Shown here one piece after another: positions 19,579 to 28,774 of a DNA stretch of 64,000 nucleotides. The DNA is taken from assembly GCF_900101905.1 (NCBI RefSeq), contig NZ_FNAJ01000007.1, positions 302,025-366,024 on the forward strand, given 5' to 3'. How positions within the stretch are numbered: the first letter of the stretch is position 1; each line of letters begins with the position of its first letter. Position numbers and translations under genes: made by a program. Source of the DNA: Myxococcus virescens (GTDB lineage Bacteria; Myxococcota; Myxococcia; Myxococcales; Myxococcaceae). Under the pieces are notes generated by a model, which had not been told where the DNA came from, did no database searches, and worked only from the letters and a program-made list of their open reading frames with translations.

Positions 19579-19941
19579 ATGCGGAAGGTTCTGCTGTTGG
19601 TGATGGTGTCCACGTTCGCTGGGTGTGCGAAGCGTCAGGAGCCCGAGTCCCTGCTCAAGGCCCGCGAGCTGATGGCGGAAGCCCAGAATCCCAGCGGCAA
19701 TCTGGCCCTGCTCTGCGAGCCCGTGGACGCGGAGGTATATCTGGATGGTGTCTGGCAGGGGCTCTGCAGCGACTTCTCGGGTTCCCCCAAGGCGCTGCGA
19801 GTGGGCAGCGGCCTGCACGAGATTGAAGTGAAGAAGCAGGGGTACTGGCCCTATACGACATACTTCGAGCCCAGCCGGGCCCGCGCGCGGCTGACCATCC
19901 AACTCCGCGCCTCTGGGCCGAAGGCCGGTGGTTCGGAGTGA
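19579..19941 (+). CDS. Small PEGA-domain lipoprotein
   Basis: A 120-residue lipoprotein (signal ending STFAGC). One PEGA-like beta domain follows: LLCEPVDAEVYLDGVWQG, then the glycine turn and HEIEVKKQGYWPY. PEGA domains are extracellular beta-sandwich modules that bind other surface proteins or the wall. The short spacing after the LPP20-like gene suggests co-expression and a shared envelope role (inference). Confidence 0.8.
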   Translation: MRKVLLLVMVSTFAGCAKRQEPESLLKARELMAEAQNPSGNLALLCEPVDAEVYLDGVWQGLCSDFSGSPKALRVGSGLHEIEVKKQGYWPYTTYFEPSRARARLTIQLRASGPKAGGSE

Positions 19942-19964
19942 CGCCGGGCTGGGTGTAAAGCGAG

Positions 19965-20001
19965 CGGGCCTCCACGAAAGCCCGTTTCCTGTGCTTTCGT
20001 G
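19965..20001 (+). terminator. Overlapping hairpins between the PEGA and AI-2E genes
   Basis: Two stems share bases and cannot form together. CGGGC (19965-19969) pairs with GCCCG (19980-19984) followed by TTTCCT, a weak terminator. A perfect 9-bp CACGAAAGC/GCTTTCGTG pairs 19973-19981 with 19993-20001. Either could end the upstream transcript. Confidence 0.45.
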
Positions 20002-20003
20002 AA

Positions 20004-21326
20004 GTGCAATCAGGACATGACGTCGCCGTAGCTGGGACTGAAGAGGAGAGCGCCATCGGACGCCGCAGGAAAGGTCGCTCCACCGCCGCCGTGAAATCCA
20101 CCGCCGCTGCCGTACCGCCGCCGGCTCGGTCCGCCCCCGTGCTTCACGAGGTGCCGCCGCCGCGTGGCCAGGACAAGGCCGCGGCCGAGCCGGCCCGTGC
20201 GCGGGTCGCCGAGCCCGTGGCGGTGGCCGAGAACGCCCTGTCCGAGACGGACGCCCGGCGCATCGACCTGTGGTGGTCGGTGGTGATGGTGGGCTCGCTG
20301 GGGCTGGTGTTCGCGCTGCTCTCCGTCTTTGGCGGAGTGGCGGTGCCAGTGCTGCTCGCGCTGTCGGGCGCGTACATCTTCAATCCCATCGTCACCGAGC
20401 TGGAGAAGCGGCGGCTGGACCGCACGTGGGGGACGACGCTCGTCTTCGCGGTGGGGACGCTGATGCTGGTCGGCGCCGTGCTGTACCTCATCCCGGTGTT
20501 CCGGGAGGAGGCGTCGAAGCTGCCGGACTTCTTCCACCGTGCGAGCACCCAGGTGGTGCCGAAGGTGGAAGGGTTGGTGGGGCATTCGTTGCCAGACCTG
20601 GTGCGCCAGCGCACCGCCGAGCTGGGAAAGCAGGCGTCAGAGTTGGTCCAGAGCGCGGGGCCAGCGGCGGCGCGCATCCTGGCGAGCTTCGCGGGCAACA
20701 CGGCGCGGCTGGTGGTGACGTTGCTGGGCCTGTCGGTGGTGCCGGTGCTGGCCTTCTTCTTCCTACAGGACTACCCCCGGCTGATGGGCATGGTGAAGGA
20801 CCTGCTGCCCCGGCGCGCAGTGGGGCTGGTGAGCCGGCGCTTCGCGGAGGTGGATGAGGTGCTCTCCGCCTTCGTGCGCGGCCAACTCATCGTCGGCGGC
20901 GTGCTGTCGGTCATCTATGCGGCGGGCCTGTCCGCGGCGCGCATCGACATGGCCATCGTCATTGGGGTGATTGCCGGCTTCGGCAACATGGTGCCGTACC
21001 TGGGCACGGGCGTGGGCATCGTGCTGTCGCTGGTGGGGCTCATGCTGTCGTGGCAGGGGCCGTGGCAACTGGCGGCGGTGGCGGCCACCTTCGTCATCGG
21101 GCAGATGCTGGAGGGCTTCGTCATCACCCCGCGAATCGTGGGGGAGAAGGTCGGGCTGGCGCCGGTGGCGATCATCCTGGCCATCCTCGCCTTCGGTGAG
21201 CTGTTCGGCTTCGTGGGCATCCTGCTGGCGGTGCCGGTGGCGGCCATCCTCAAGGTGGTCCTGAGCGTGGTGGTGGAGCGCTACCGCCGGACGCGGCTCT
21301 ACACGGGGGAGCCCAAGTCGCCGTGA
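20004..21326 (+). CDS. AI-2E family (PerM/YdiK-like) membrane permease
   Basis: A membrane protein of up to 440 residues. An Ala/Pro/Arg-rich cytoplasmic N-terminus of about 90 residues precedes two hydrophobic segments, a soluble loop, and four to six further membrane segments, the family pattern. IVGGVLSVIYAAGLSAARID and FGNMVPYLGTGVGIVLSL match the conserved C-terminal half. Members move small molecules or ions across the inner membrane; the substrate is unknown. The start is uncertain: GTG 20004 opens the frame, but the best ribosome binding site (GAAGAGGAGAG) lies just before an ATC at 20058, and GTG 20091 is another option. Its stop overlaps the uracil glycosylase start by four bases. 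Confidence 0.8.
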   Translation: MQSGHDVAVAGTEEESAIGRRRKGRSTAAVKSTAAAVPPPARSAPVLHEVPPPRGQDKAAAEPARARVAEPVAVAENALSETDARRIDLWWSVVMVGSLGLVFALLSVFGGVAVPVLLALSGAYIFNPIVTELEKRRLDRTWGTTLVFAVGTLMLVGAVLYLIPVFREEASKLPDFFHRASTQVVPKVEGLVGHSLPDLVRQRTAELGKQASELVQSAGPAAARILASFAGNTARLVVTLLGLSVVPVLAFFFLQDYPRLMGMVKDLLPRRAVGLVSRRFAEVDEVLSAFVRGQLIVGGVLSVIYAAGLSAARIDMAIVIGVIAGFGNMVPYLGTGVGIVLSLVGLMLSWQGPWQLAAVAATFVIGQMLEGFVITPRIVGEKVGLAPVAIILAILAFGELFGFVGILLAVPVAAILKVVLSVVVERYRRTRLYTGEPKSP

Positions 21327-22030
21327 CGAAGCTGGAGTCGCTACACAAGGAGATCACCGGCTGCCGGGCCTGCCCCCGGCTGGTGGAGTGGCGGGAGGAG
21401 GTGGCGCGAGTGAAGCGCCGCGCCTACCGCGACTGGAATTACTGGGGCCTGCCCGTTCCCGGCTTCGGAGACCCCAAGGCCCGGCTCATCATCGTCGGGC
21501 TGGCGCCGGCGGCCCATGGGGCGAACCGGACGGGGCGGATGTTCACCGGGGACCGCTCGGGCGACTTCCTCTATGCCGGGCTGCACCGCGCGGGCTTCGC
21601 GAATCAGGCCCTCAGCGAGCACCGGGATGACGGGCTCCGGCTGAAGGACGCCTTCATCGTGTCGGCGGCGCGCTGTGCTCCGCCCGACAACAAGCCCCTC
21701 CCAGAGGAGCTGGCCCGCTGCGCGCCGTTCCTGGATCGCGAGCTGGCGCTGCTGCCGGGCCGGGTGATGCTCGCGCTGGGGGCCATCGGCTGGAACGCCG
21801 CGCTCGTGGCCCTGGCGCGGCAGGGGATGGAGGTTCCGTCGCCTCGGCCCGCGTTCGGGCATGGGGCGGAGCTGGGCCTGCCGGGCGGCCGGACGCTGCT
21901 GGGCTGCTACCACGTCAGCCAGCAGAACACGCAGACGGGGCGGCTGACCCCGGCGATGTTCGACGCCGTCATGTCCCGGGTCCACACGCTGCTGGAAACG
22001 GCGGATCCGAAGGCGCGCGGGAAGAGTTGA
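21323..22030 (+). CDS. Family 5 uracil-DNA glycosylase (UDGb)
   Basis: A 235-residue protein with a GTG start overlapping the upstream stop (GTGA). Motif 1 reads GLAPAAHGANRTGRMFTGD, the UDGb signature in which Ala replaces the catalytic acid of other families. Motif 2 is HVSQQNTQTGRLT. N-terminal ITGCRACPRL and later SAARCAPP and ARCAPF cysteines fit the 4Fe-4S cluster of families 4 and 5. It excises uracil, hypoxanthine and other deaminated bases from DNA, a useful activity in a high-GC genome. It is co-translated with the permease by overlap only; no functional link is known. Confidence 0.93.
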   Translation: MTKLESLHKEITGCRACPRLVEWREEVARVKRRAYRDWNYWGLPVPGFGDPKARLIIVGLAPAAHGANRTGRMFTGDRSGDFLYAGLHRAGFANQALSEHRDDGLRLKDAFIVSAARCAPPDNKPLPEELARCAPFLDRELALLPGRVMLALGAIGWNAALVALARQGMEVPSPRPAFGHGAELGLPGGRTLLGCYHVSQQNTQTGRLTPAMFDAVMSRVHTLLETADPKARGKS

Positions 22031-22049
22031 AGAAGCCTTCTGTGTTTGC

Positions 22050-22078
22050 TTGACAGTTGGGGGAGCCCGCTGTTATTC
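22050..22078 (+). promoter_or_regulatory. Probable sigma-70 promoter of tRNA-Val
   Basis: A consensus -35 TTGACA (22050-22055) is followed after 17 nt by a poor -10, TTATTC (22073-22078). The tRNA begins 26 nt later, as expected for a tRNA promoter. Confidence 0.6.
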
Positions 22079-22103
22079 CCCGCGCCACCGAAGCGGCTGC
22101 AAC

Positions 22104-22175
<72 letters not shown>

Positions 22176-22195
22176 TCATCAAAGAGTGACTTCAG

Positions 22196-22237
22196 CGGGC
22201 GGCACGGCTTTAAAAGAGCCTGCCGCCCGTTTTTTTT
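22196..22237 (+). terminator. Strong terminator/attenuator in the thrS leader
   Basis: A 13-bp GC-rich stem with one bulged C (CGGGCGGCA-C-GGCT at 22196-22209 with AGCCTGCCGCCCG at 22217-22229) has a 7-nt loop and eight T residues (22230-22237). It begins about 20 nt after tRNA-Val and ends 11 nt before the thrS ATG. It can end the tRNA transcript, and because no promoter fits in the 11 nt that follow, thrS must be expressed through it or be attenuated by it. Confidence 0.85.
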
Positions 22238-22248
22238 CCGAGGTTCGC

Positions 22249-24177
22249 ATGTCCGACATCATCACGGTGACGCTCCCCGACGGCTCGCAGAAGCAGACGG
22301 CCCGGGGGACCACGATCGCGGACTTCGTGCGGGAGAGCATCGGCCCCGGCCTGGCGAAGGCCGCCCTCTTCGCGCGCGTGAATGGCCAGGACATGGACCT
22401 GGCCCGCAAGCTGGATGAGGACGTGAAGCTGCAGATCTTCACGCCCAAGAGCCCCGAGTCCCTGGAGTTGATCCGCCACGACGCCGCCCACGTGGTGGCC
22501 AGCGCGGTGCAGAAGCTCTTCCCGGGCACGCAGGTGACCATCGGTCCCGCGACGGAGGAGGGCTTCTATTACGACTTCTTCCGCGAGAAGCCCTTCACGC
22601 CCGAGGACCTGGAGAAGATCGAGGCCGAGGCGAACGCCGAGCTGAAGCGGGACATGGCCTTCATCCGCACCGAAATCTCCATGGACGAGGCCGTGCGCCT
22701 GTTCGAGGAGAAGGGCGAGACGTTCAAGGTGGAGATCGTCAAGGACATCGCGGCCAAGGGCGCCAAGACGCTGACGCTCTACACGCACGGTGACTGGGTG
22801 GACTTCTGCCTGGGGCCCCACGCGCCCAGCACGGGGAAGATCGGCATCATCAAGATCCTCTCCTCCAGTGGAGCGTACTGGCGGGGTGACCACCGCAACC
22901 CGATGCTCCAGCGCGTCTACGGCACGGCCTTCTTCGACAAGAAGCAGCTGGCGGAGTACCTGACGCGCATCGAGGAGTCGAAGAAGCGCGACCACCGCAA
23001 GCTGGGCAAGGAGTTGGATCTCTTCCACTTCCACCCGTACTCGCCGGGCTCCGCCTTCTGGACCCCGAAGGGCACCACGCTCTACACCACGCTGTCGAAC
23101 TGGATGCGTCAGCTGACGCAGAACGACGGCTACGTGGAGATCAAGACGCCCCTGATGTTCAACAAGGGGCTGTGGGAGACCAGCGGCCATTGGGGCAAGT
23201 ACAAGGAGAACATGTTCCTCGTGCTCGACAGCGAGTCGGGGGAGCACGACTTCTCGCTCAAGCCGATGAACTGCCCGTCGCACCACCTGTTCTACGGTTT
23301 CAAGAAGCACAGCTACCGCGACCTGCCGCTGCGCTACCACACGCAGGACGTGCTGCACCGCAACGAGGCGGCGGGCTCCCTGGGCGGCCTCACGCGCGTG
23401 CGCCAGTTCGCGCAGGACGACGCGCACATCTACTGCACGGAGGCGCAGATCACCGACGAGGTGCGGCGCTTCGTGAAGCTCCTGGACCACGTCTACAAGG
23501 CGGTGGGCCTCACCTACGCGGTGAAGCTGTCCACGCGGCCCGAGCAGCGCCTGGGTGATGACTCCCTGTGGGATCGCGCCGAGGGCGGCCTCAAGGCCGC
23601 GCTGGAGTCGCTGGGCCTCGAGTACGAGCTGGCCCCGGGGGACGGCGCGTTCTACGGCCCGAAGATCGACTTCGCGGTGTCGGACAGCATCGGCCGCCGG
23701 TGGCAGCTGGGCACCATGCAGCTGGACTACCTGGCGCCCGAGCGCTTCGACCTGACCTACGTGGGCGAGGACAACGCCGAGCACCGCCCCGTGGTGCTCC
23801 ACCGCGCCATCTTCGGCTCGTTCGAGCGCTTCACGGCCATCCTCATCGAGCACTTCGCCGGCGCCTTCCCGGCCTGGCTGGCCCCCATCCAGGCGGTGCT
23901 GGTGACGGTGGCGGACCGGCAGAACGACTACGCCCGGAAGGTTCGGGACTCCTTGAGGGCGAAGGGCTACCGGGTGGAGTTCGACGAGCGCGGCCTGTCG
24001 ATGAACGCGAAGATCCGCGAGGCCCAGCTCCAGAAGGTGCCGTTCACCCTGGTGGTGGGCGACAACGAGGTGTCGGGCGAGGGCGTGTCGCCGCGGCGGT
24101 ACGGCGGCGAGGACCTCAAGACGATGAAGGTGACGGACTTCGAGGCCCTGCTGGCGAAGGAAGCGGCCCTGCCGTGA
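22249..24177 (+). CDS. thrS: Threonyl-tRNA synthetase
   Basis: A 642-residue class II synthetase starting at [14 protein letters not shown] (ATG 22249, AGG upstream). Domains in order: TGS (residues 1-65), the second additional domain that edits mischarged Ser-tRNA ([18 protein letters not shown]), catalytic core with motif 1/2 blocks ([16 protein letters not shown] including a zinc-ligand Cys, [21 protein letters not shown]) and motif 3 ([18 protein letters not shown]), then the HGTP anticodon-binding domain. It charges tRNA-Thr in the cytoplasm. It heads the translation cluster and has an intrinsic terminator in its leader. Confidence 0.98.
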   Translation: MSDIITVTLPDGSQKQTARGTTIADFVRESIGPGLAKAALFARVNGQDMDLARKLDEDVKLQIFTPKSPESLELIRHDAAHVVASAVQKLFPGTQVTIGPATEEGFYYDFFREKPFTPEDLEKIEAEANAELKRDMAFIRTEISMDEAVRLFEEKGETFKVEIVKDIAAKGAKTLTLYTHGDWVDFCLGPHAPSTGKIGIIKILSSSGAYWRGDHRNPMLQRVYGTAFFDKKQLAEYLTRIEESKKRDHRKLGKELDLFHFHPYSPGSAFWTPKGTTLYTTLSNWMRQLTQNDGYVEIKTPLMFNKGLWETSGHWGKYKENMFLVLDSESGEHDFSLKPMNCPSHHLFYGFKKHSYRDLPLRYHTQDVLHRNEAAGSLGGLTRVRQFAQDDAHIYCTEAQITDEVRRFVKLLDHVYKAVGLTYAVKLSTRPEQRLGDDSLWDRAEGGLKAALESLGLEYELAPGDGAFYGPKIDFAVSDSIGRRWQLGTMQLDYLAPERFDLTYVGEDNAEHRPVVLHRAIFGSFERFTAILIEHFAGAFPAWLAPIQAVLVTVADRQNDYARKVRDSLRAKGYRVEFDERGLSMNAKIREAQLQKVPFTLVVGDNEVSGEGVSPRRYGGEDLKTMKVTDFEALLAKEAALP

Positions 24178-24215
24178 TCGGAAGGTCAGGACGCCTGTCG
24201 GCTTGCTGACGGGCC

Positions 24216-24243
24216 TTGACTCCCTGTTGCACCTAAGTATCTT
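24216..24243 (+). promoter_or_regulatory. Possible promoter of rpmI-rplT
   Basis: TTGACT (24216-24221) and TATCTT (24238-24243) are separated by 16 nt in the 167-bp gap after thrS. This would give a leader of about 95 nt before rpmI, room for ribosomal-protein autoregulation. The gap contains no gene. Confidence 0.45.
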
Positions 24244-24344
24244 GACGCACTTTCGAGGGGAGCCTGCCCAAGTTCCCCGATTTTCGAGAGTTCTCGCACC
24301 TGCCGCTCAAGTCCAACGGCATGGGGCATGGAAGGATCAGGACG

Positions 24345-24551
24345 ATGCCGAAGTTGAAGACCCGCAGCAGCGCGAAGAAGCGCTTTGACGTGAAGAAGAG
24401 CGGCAAGGTCAAGCACGGCAAGGCCTTCGCGAAGCACCTCTTCACGTTCTCGAAGACGCCGAAGTCCAAGCGCAGCAACCGCGGGACCGGCCACCTTCGC
24501 GACATGGACGCGAAGAAGGTCATCAAGGAGATGTTCCCCTACGGGGGCTGA
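24345..24551 (+). CDS. rpmI: 50S ribosomal protein L35
   Basis: A 68-residue, strongly basic protein with the L35 layout: MPKLKTRSSAKKRF at the N-terminus, the KHGKAFAKH core and a short C-terminus. A GGATCAGG purine stretch precedes ATG 24345. It directly follows thrS, where infC is expected in most bacteria. rplT follows 99 bp later. Confidence 0.97.
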   Translation: MPKLKTRSSAKKRFDVKKSGKVKHGKAFAKHLFTFSKTPKSKRSNRGTGHLRDMDAKKVIKEMFPYGG

Positions 24552-24650
24552 TTTCGCGGTTCTGAAGTCAGGGACAACGTGGCCTCGTCGGAGCGGCGGT
24601 AAGCCTGCGCCGGGGGGCTTCCAAACTACGCAGTCCGAAGTGAGGCAGTC

Positions 24651-24998
24651 ATGCGCGTGAAGAAGGGTGTCAAGGCCCGTCGTCGTCGTAATAGGATTTT
24701 GAAGCTGGCCAAGGGTTACCGCGGCCGTCGGAAGAACTGCTACAAGCGCGCCAACGAGGCGGTTGAGCGGGCGCTGGACTACGCCAGCCGCGACCGCATG
24801 CAGCGCAAGCGGGACTTCCGTCGCCTGTGGATCGTCCGCATCAACGCGGCCGCCCGCACGGTGGGCCTCTCCTATTCGAAGCTGATCGCGGGCCTCGCGA
24901 AGGCGAAGATCGGCCTGGACCGCAAGGTTCTGTCCGACATGGCCATCGCGGATCCGTCGGGTTTTGCGGCCGTCGCCAACATCGCGAAGGCGGCCTGA
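24651..24998 (+). CDS. rplT: 50S ribosomal protein L20
   Basis: A 115-residue basic protein starting [20 protein letters not shown] with GAGG 5 nt before the [23 protein letters not shown] and [20 protein letters not shown] are the classic L20 blocks. L20 binds 23S rRNA early in large-subunit assembly and in many bacteria represses its own operon. It is followed by a 160-nt structured leader before pheS. Confidence 0.98.
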   Translation: MRVKKGVKARRRRNRILKLAKGYRGRRKNCYKRANEAVERALDYASRDRMQRKRDFRRLWIVRINAAARTVGLSYSKLIAGLAKAKIGLDRKVLSDMAIADPSGFAAVANIAKAA

Positions 24999-25001
24999 GA
25001 C

Positions 25002-25110
25002 ACATCCAGCTCGCAAGGCTGGAGACAGAACGGGTGGGGTGGAGGGCTGACGCTGGCCACCCTGTCCGGATGTTTGAACGGGCTGCCTCTCTGGGGCGGC
25101 CCTTTTTTTT
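25002..25110 (+). promoter_or_regulatory. Structured pheS leader ending in an intrinsic terminator
   Basis: The terminator is GGGCTGCC (25080-25087) with GGCGGCCC (25095-25102), one G-U pair, a 7-nt loop and eight T residues (25103-25110), 48 nt before the pheS ATG. Upstream, TCCAGC/GCTGGA (25005-25010 with 25018-25023) competes with a long-range ACATCC/GGATGT pair (25002-25007 with 25068-25073) that would enclose GGGTGG/CCACCC (25032-25037 with 25057-25062). Competing stems before a terminator suggest attenuation of pheS-pheT. No T-box consensus is present. Confidence 0.6.
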
Positions 25111-25158
25111 GCCTCGGCGCCAAGGGCGCGCGGGGAACTGGAACGGAGGCGGAAGTCC

Positions 25159-26208
25159 ATGCGGGATCGGTTGCTGGCGCTCGCGGAGTCCGCGAGGCGG
25201 GAGATTGGCGGCGCGTCGGAGCTGTCCGCGGTGGAAGCACTGCGGGTCCGCTACCTGGGGAAGAAGGGTGAGCTGTCCGGCGTGCTGGGCGGCATGGGCA
25301 AGCTGCCCCCGGACGAGCGGCGCTCGCTGGGCGAGGTGGCCAACAGCGTGAAGGCGGAGCTGGAGAAGCTGCTCGCCGAGGCCGTGGAGCGCGCCGAGGC
25401 GGCCGCGCTGGAGGCCCAGCTTCAGGGCCCGGGCCTGGACGTGACGCTGCCCGGACGCGGCGTGGCGCTGGGCAGCCGGCACCCCGTGTCGCGGACGATG
25501 GAGGAGATTGTCCGGACCTTCTCGCGGCTCGGCTTCGACGTGGCCAGCGGCCCGGAGATTGAGCTGGACTACTTCAACTTCGAGGCGCTGAACCTGCCGA
25601 AGGACCACCCCGCGCGGGACATGCAGGACACCTTCTACGTGGACGAGGCCACGCTGGGCCACGCGAAGAAGGCGGACAGCTCCGCGCTGCTGCGCACGCA
25701 CACGTCCCCGGTGCAGGTGCGGTACATGCTCAACCGCAAGCCGCCCATCCGCGCGGTGATGCCGGGCCGGGTGTACCGGCGCGACTCGGACATCACGCAC
25801 ACGCCGATGTTCCACCAGGTGGAAGGCCTGCTGGTGGACAAGGGCGTGACGTTCGCCGAGCTGAAGGGCTCGTTGGCGGCGTTCGTGACGGCGTTCTTCG
25901 GTTCGGACACGCGCACGCGCTTCCGCCCGTCCTTCTTCCCCTTCACGGAGCCCTCCGCGGAGGTGGACATCACCTGCACGAACTGCGCGGGCAAGGGCTG
26001 CCGCATCTGCAAGCAGACGGGGTGGTTGGAGGTGCTGGGCAGCGGCATGGTGCACCCCAACGTCTTCACCTCCGCCGGGTATGACCCGAACGAGGTGACG
26101 GGCTACGCGTTCGGCATGGGCGTGGAGCGCATCGCCATGCTGCGCTACCGCATCGACGACCTGCGGATGATGTTCGAGAACGACGCGCGGTTCCTCGAGC
26201 AGTTCTGA
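25159..26208 (+). CDS. pheS: Phenylalanyl-tRNA synthetase alpha subunit
   Basis: A 349-residue class II synthetase subunit. It has an N-terminal coiled coil (residues 1-95) that grips tRNA and a catalytic core with [51 protein letters not shown] and the C-terminal [15 protein letters not shown]. An unusual insertion, [18 protein letters not shown], carries four cysteines as in many PheS proteins. ATG 25159 follows GGAGGCGGAAG. It pairs with PheT as a (alpha-beta)2 tetramer and charges tRNA-Phe. Confidence 0.98.
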   Translation: MRDRLLALAESARREIGGASELSAVEALRVRYLGKKGELSGVLGGMGKLPPDERRSLGEVANSVKAELEKLLAEAVERAEAAALEAQLQGPGLDVTLPGRGVALGSRHPVSRTMEEIVRTFSRLGFDVASGPEIELDYFNFEALNLPKDHPARDMQDTFYVDEATLGHAKKADSSALLRTHTSPVQVRYMLNRKPPIRAVMPGRVYRRDSDITHTPMFHQVEGLLVDKGVTFAELKGSLAAFVTAFFGSDTRTRFRPSFFPFTEPSAEVDITCTNCAGKGCRICKQTGWLEVLGSGMVHPNVFTSAGYDPNEVTGYAFGMGVERIAMLRYRIDDLRMMFENDARFLEQF

Positions 26209-26269
26209 GATTCCAGGGGGCCGCTGGTGGGCCCCCGTGTTCCAGCCGATTGAAGAAGAGGGTGGACCT

Positions 26270-28684
26270 GTGAAGATTTCGGTGAAGTGGCTGGGCGATT
26301 ACGTGGCGCTGCCGCCGTCCGAGGACGAGCTGGCGCGCAAGCTGACCGCCGCGGGCCTGGAGATTGAGGGAATGGAGCGCCCCGCGGAGGCCCTTCGCGG
26401 CGTGGTGGTGGCGCAAATCAAGGAGTCCGTGCAGCACCCCAACGCGGACAAGCTGTCCGTCACGCAGGTGGACATCGGCGGGACGGCGCTGCTCCAGGTG
26501 GTGTGCGGCGCGAAGAACTTCAAGGTGGGTGACAAGGTGCCGCTGGCCACCGTGGGCGCGAAGCTGCCCAACGGCATGGACATCAAGCAGGCGGCGCTGC
26601 GCGGCGTGGACAGCTTCGGCATGCTCTGCTCGTCCAAGGAACTGGGCCTGAGCGAGGAGTCCAGCGGCCTGCTCATCCTGCCGGCGGACACGCGCGTGGG
26701 CACGCCCATCGCGGAGGCCGTGGGGCTGGATGACGTGGTGCTGGAGGTGAACGTCACGCCGAACCGCCCGGACGCGCTCAGCCACCTGGGCGTGGCGCGC
26801 GAGGTGAGCGTGGTGACGGGCTCCGCGCTGAAGGTGCCCCAGCCGAAGCCCGCGGAGTCGGGCACGGCCGCCGCCGAGCAGGTGAAGGTGCGCGTGGAGG
26901 CCCCGGACCGCTGCCCGCGCTACGTGGCGCGCGTGGTGGAGAACGTGAAGATTGGCCCGTCTCCGCAGTGGATGCAGGACCGGCTGAAGGCGGCCGGGGT
27001 GCGCGCCATCAACAACGTGGTGGATGTCACCAACTACGTGAACCTGGAGTACGGGCAGCCGCTGCACGCCTTCGACCTGGAGAAGCTGGCCGGTCAGGAG
27101 CTTGTCGTCCGTACGGCGACGCGCGGCGAGAAGCTCAAGACGCTGGACGGCAAGGACCGCGTCCTGGACGTGGATGACCTGGTCATCGCGGACAAGGACC
27201 GGGCGCAGGCCATCGCCGGCGTCATGGGCGGCGGCGACAGCGAGGTGACCGAAGGCACCCGGCGGCTGGTGCTGGAGTCGGCGAACTTCCAGGGTTCCAC
27301 GGTGCGGCGTTCGTCGAAGCGGCACGGGCTGCACACGGAGGCATCGCACCGCTTCGAGCGTGGGGCGGACATGGACGCCGTGGTGCCGGCCATTGACCGG
27401 GCGGCGCAGCTCATTGCGGAGCTGGCGGGGGGCACGGTGGCTCCTGGCCGAGTGGACGTGTACCCGGCGCCGAAGCCGCCTCGGAAGGTGACGCTGCGCT
27501 TCGCCCGGGTGGAGCAGGTGCTGGGCGTGGCCGTGGCGGAGAAGGAGGTCCGCCGCATCCTGGAGGCCCTGGGCTTCAAGGCGGTCGAGGAGGCGACGGG
27601 GCAGGCGACGTACGAGGTGCCCCGGGCCCGTGTCGACGTGGAGCGCGAGGAGGACCTCTTGGAGGAGGTCGCGCGCATCTACGGCTACGACAACATTCCG
27701 GCGACGCTGCCGCGGGGACTGGCCACGCTGGCTCCGGAGCCCGCGCATGCCGAGGCCGAGCGCCGCATGTGTCAGGCGCTGGCCGGGGCGGGCTTCGACG
27801 AGGTGGTGAACTACTCGTTCGTCGCGCCGCGCAGCCTGGAGGTGCTGGGTGGAGCGGAGAAGCCGGTGGCGCTGCTCAATCCGTTGAGCACGGAGCAGTC
27901 GGTGATGCGCACCAGCCTGCTGCCGGGCCTGCTGGAGAACCTGTCCCGCAGCGTGCGGCACCAGGTGGAGGCGGTGGCCATCTACGAGACGGGCCGGGCC
28001 TATTTCCAGGACGCGGAAGGCGGGCAGGGGCAGCGTCCCGCGGCGCGCGAGGTGCCTCGCGTGGCGGGTCTGGTGTGGGGCCTGCGCGGTGGTGGCCGGA
28101 GCTGGACGCACAAGGATGCCCGCGCGGACTTCTACGACGCGAAGGCGGCGGTGGAGGGGCTGCTGGGCGCACTCCGCGTCGAGGGCGTGACGTACGTGCC
28201 CACGGGGCCGGCGGCGTACCACCCGAAGGCCGTGGCGCAGGTGAAGGCGGCGGACGGCACGGTGCTGGGCCACGTGGGCGAGGTGCACCCCCGGGTGGCG
28301 AAGGCGCTGGGCCTGCCGGACGGGGTGTTCGTCTTCGAGTTGGACACGGAGCCGCTGTACGCGGCCTCGAAGCTGGTGCCGGCTTACCGGTCGCTGCCGC
28401 GTTTCCCGGCGGTGCTGCGGGACCTGGCGGTGGTGGTGCCGCTGGAGTTGCCCAACGACGAGGTGCGCCGGGTGATCCTGGAGGTGGGCAAGCCGCTGGT
28501 GGAGGACGCTCAGGTGTTCGACGTGTACACCGGTGAGCAGATTCCCCAGGGTCGGAAGAACCTGGCGTACGCGCTGCGCTACCGCTCGGCCGAGCGGACG
28601 CTGACCGATGTGGAGGTCAACGAGGCGCATCAGCGCATCGTGGATGAGGTGAAGCAGCGGCTGGGGGCTGCCTTGCGCGCCTGA
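26270..28684 (+). CDS. pheT: Phenylalanyl-tRNA synthetase beta subunit
   Basis: An 804-residue protein. I choose GTG 26270 (VKISVKWLGDYV) as it matches the usual PheT N-terminus and has GGTGG just upstream; the frame from 26237 adds residues not typical of the family. Domains: a tRNA-binding OB fold (HPNADKLSVTQVDIGG), B3/4 editing domain, B5 domain, catalytic-like core (ARIYGYDNIPATLPRG) and a C-terminal anticodon-binding fold (SLPRFPAVLRDLAVVVP). A GC hairpin without a T-tract (26216-26237 region) separates it from pheS. Confidence 0.97.
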   Translation: MKISVKWLGDYVALPPSEDELARKLTAAGLEIEGMERPAEALRGVVVAQIKESVQHPNADKLSVTQVDIGGTALLQVVCGAKNFKVGDKVPLATVGAKLPNGMDIKQAALRGVDSFGMLCSSKELGLSEESSGLLILPADTRVGTPIAEAVGLDDVVLEVNVTPNRPDALSHLGVAREVSVVTGSALKVPQPKPAESGTAAAEQVKVRVEAPDRCPRYVARVVENVKIGPSPQWMQDRLKAAGVRAINNVVDVTNYVNLEYGQPLHAFDLEKLAGQELVVRTATRGEKLKTLDGKDRVLDVDDLVIADKDRAQAIAGVMGGGDSEVTEGTRRLVLESANFQGSTVRRSSKRHGLHTEASHRFERGADMDAVVPAIDRAAQLIAELAGGTVAPGRVDVYPAPKPPRKVTLRFARVEQVLGVAVAEKEVRRILEALGFKAVEEATGQATYEVPRARVDVEREEDLLEEVARIYGYDNIPATLPRGLATLAPEPAHAEAERRMCQALAGAGFDEVVNYSFVAPRSLEVLGGAEKPVALLNPLSTEQSVMRTSLLPGLLENLSRSVRHQVEAVAIYETGRAYFQDAEGGQGQRPAAREVPRVAGLVWGLRGGGRSWTHKDARADFYDAKAAVEGLLGALRVEGVTYVPTGPAAYHPKAVAQVKAADGTVLGHVGEVHPRVAKALGLPDGVFVFELDTEPLYAASKLVPAYRSLPRFPAVLRDLAVVVPLELPNDEVRRVILEVGKPLVEDAQVFDVYTGEQIPQGRKNLAYALRYRSAERTLTDVEVNEAHQRIVDEVKQRLGAALRA

Positions 28685-28774
28685 ATTCCTGAATGAAGTC
28701 AGAGGGTTGACACGTCTTTGGGAAGGCTGCAACAGTGCCCGGCGTTCAGCCCCGAGGGCTTCCCGAGGATTCGC

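Noticed and set aside
25005..25110. T-box riboswitch before pheS
   Set aside because: GGGTGG is present but the conserved T-box sequence around GGGTGGNACCGCG is not, and no specifier loop could be identified.
25071..25160. pheL-like leader peptide with Phe codons before pheS
   Set aside because: An ATG at 25070 opens a frame with TTT TTT, but those codons are the terminator T-tract itself, and the frame runs past the pheS start; no proper short leader frame is seen.
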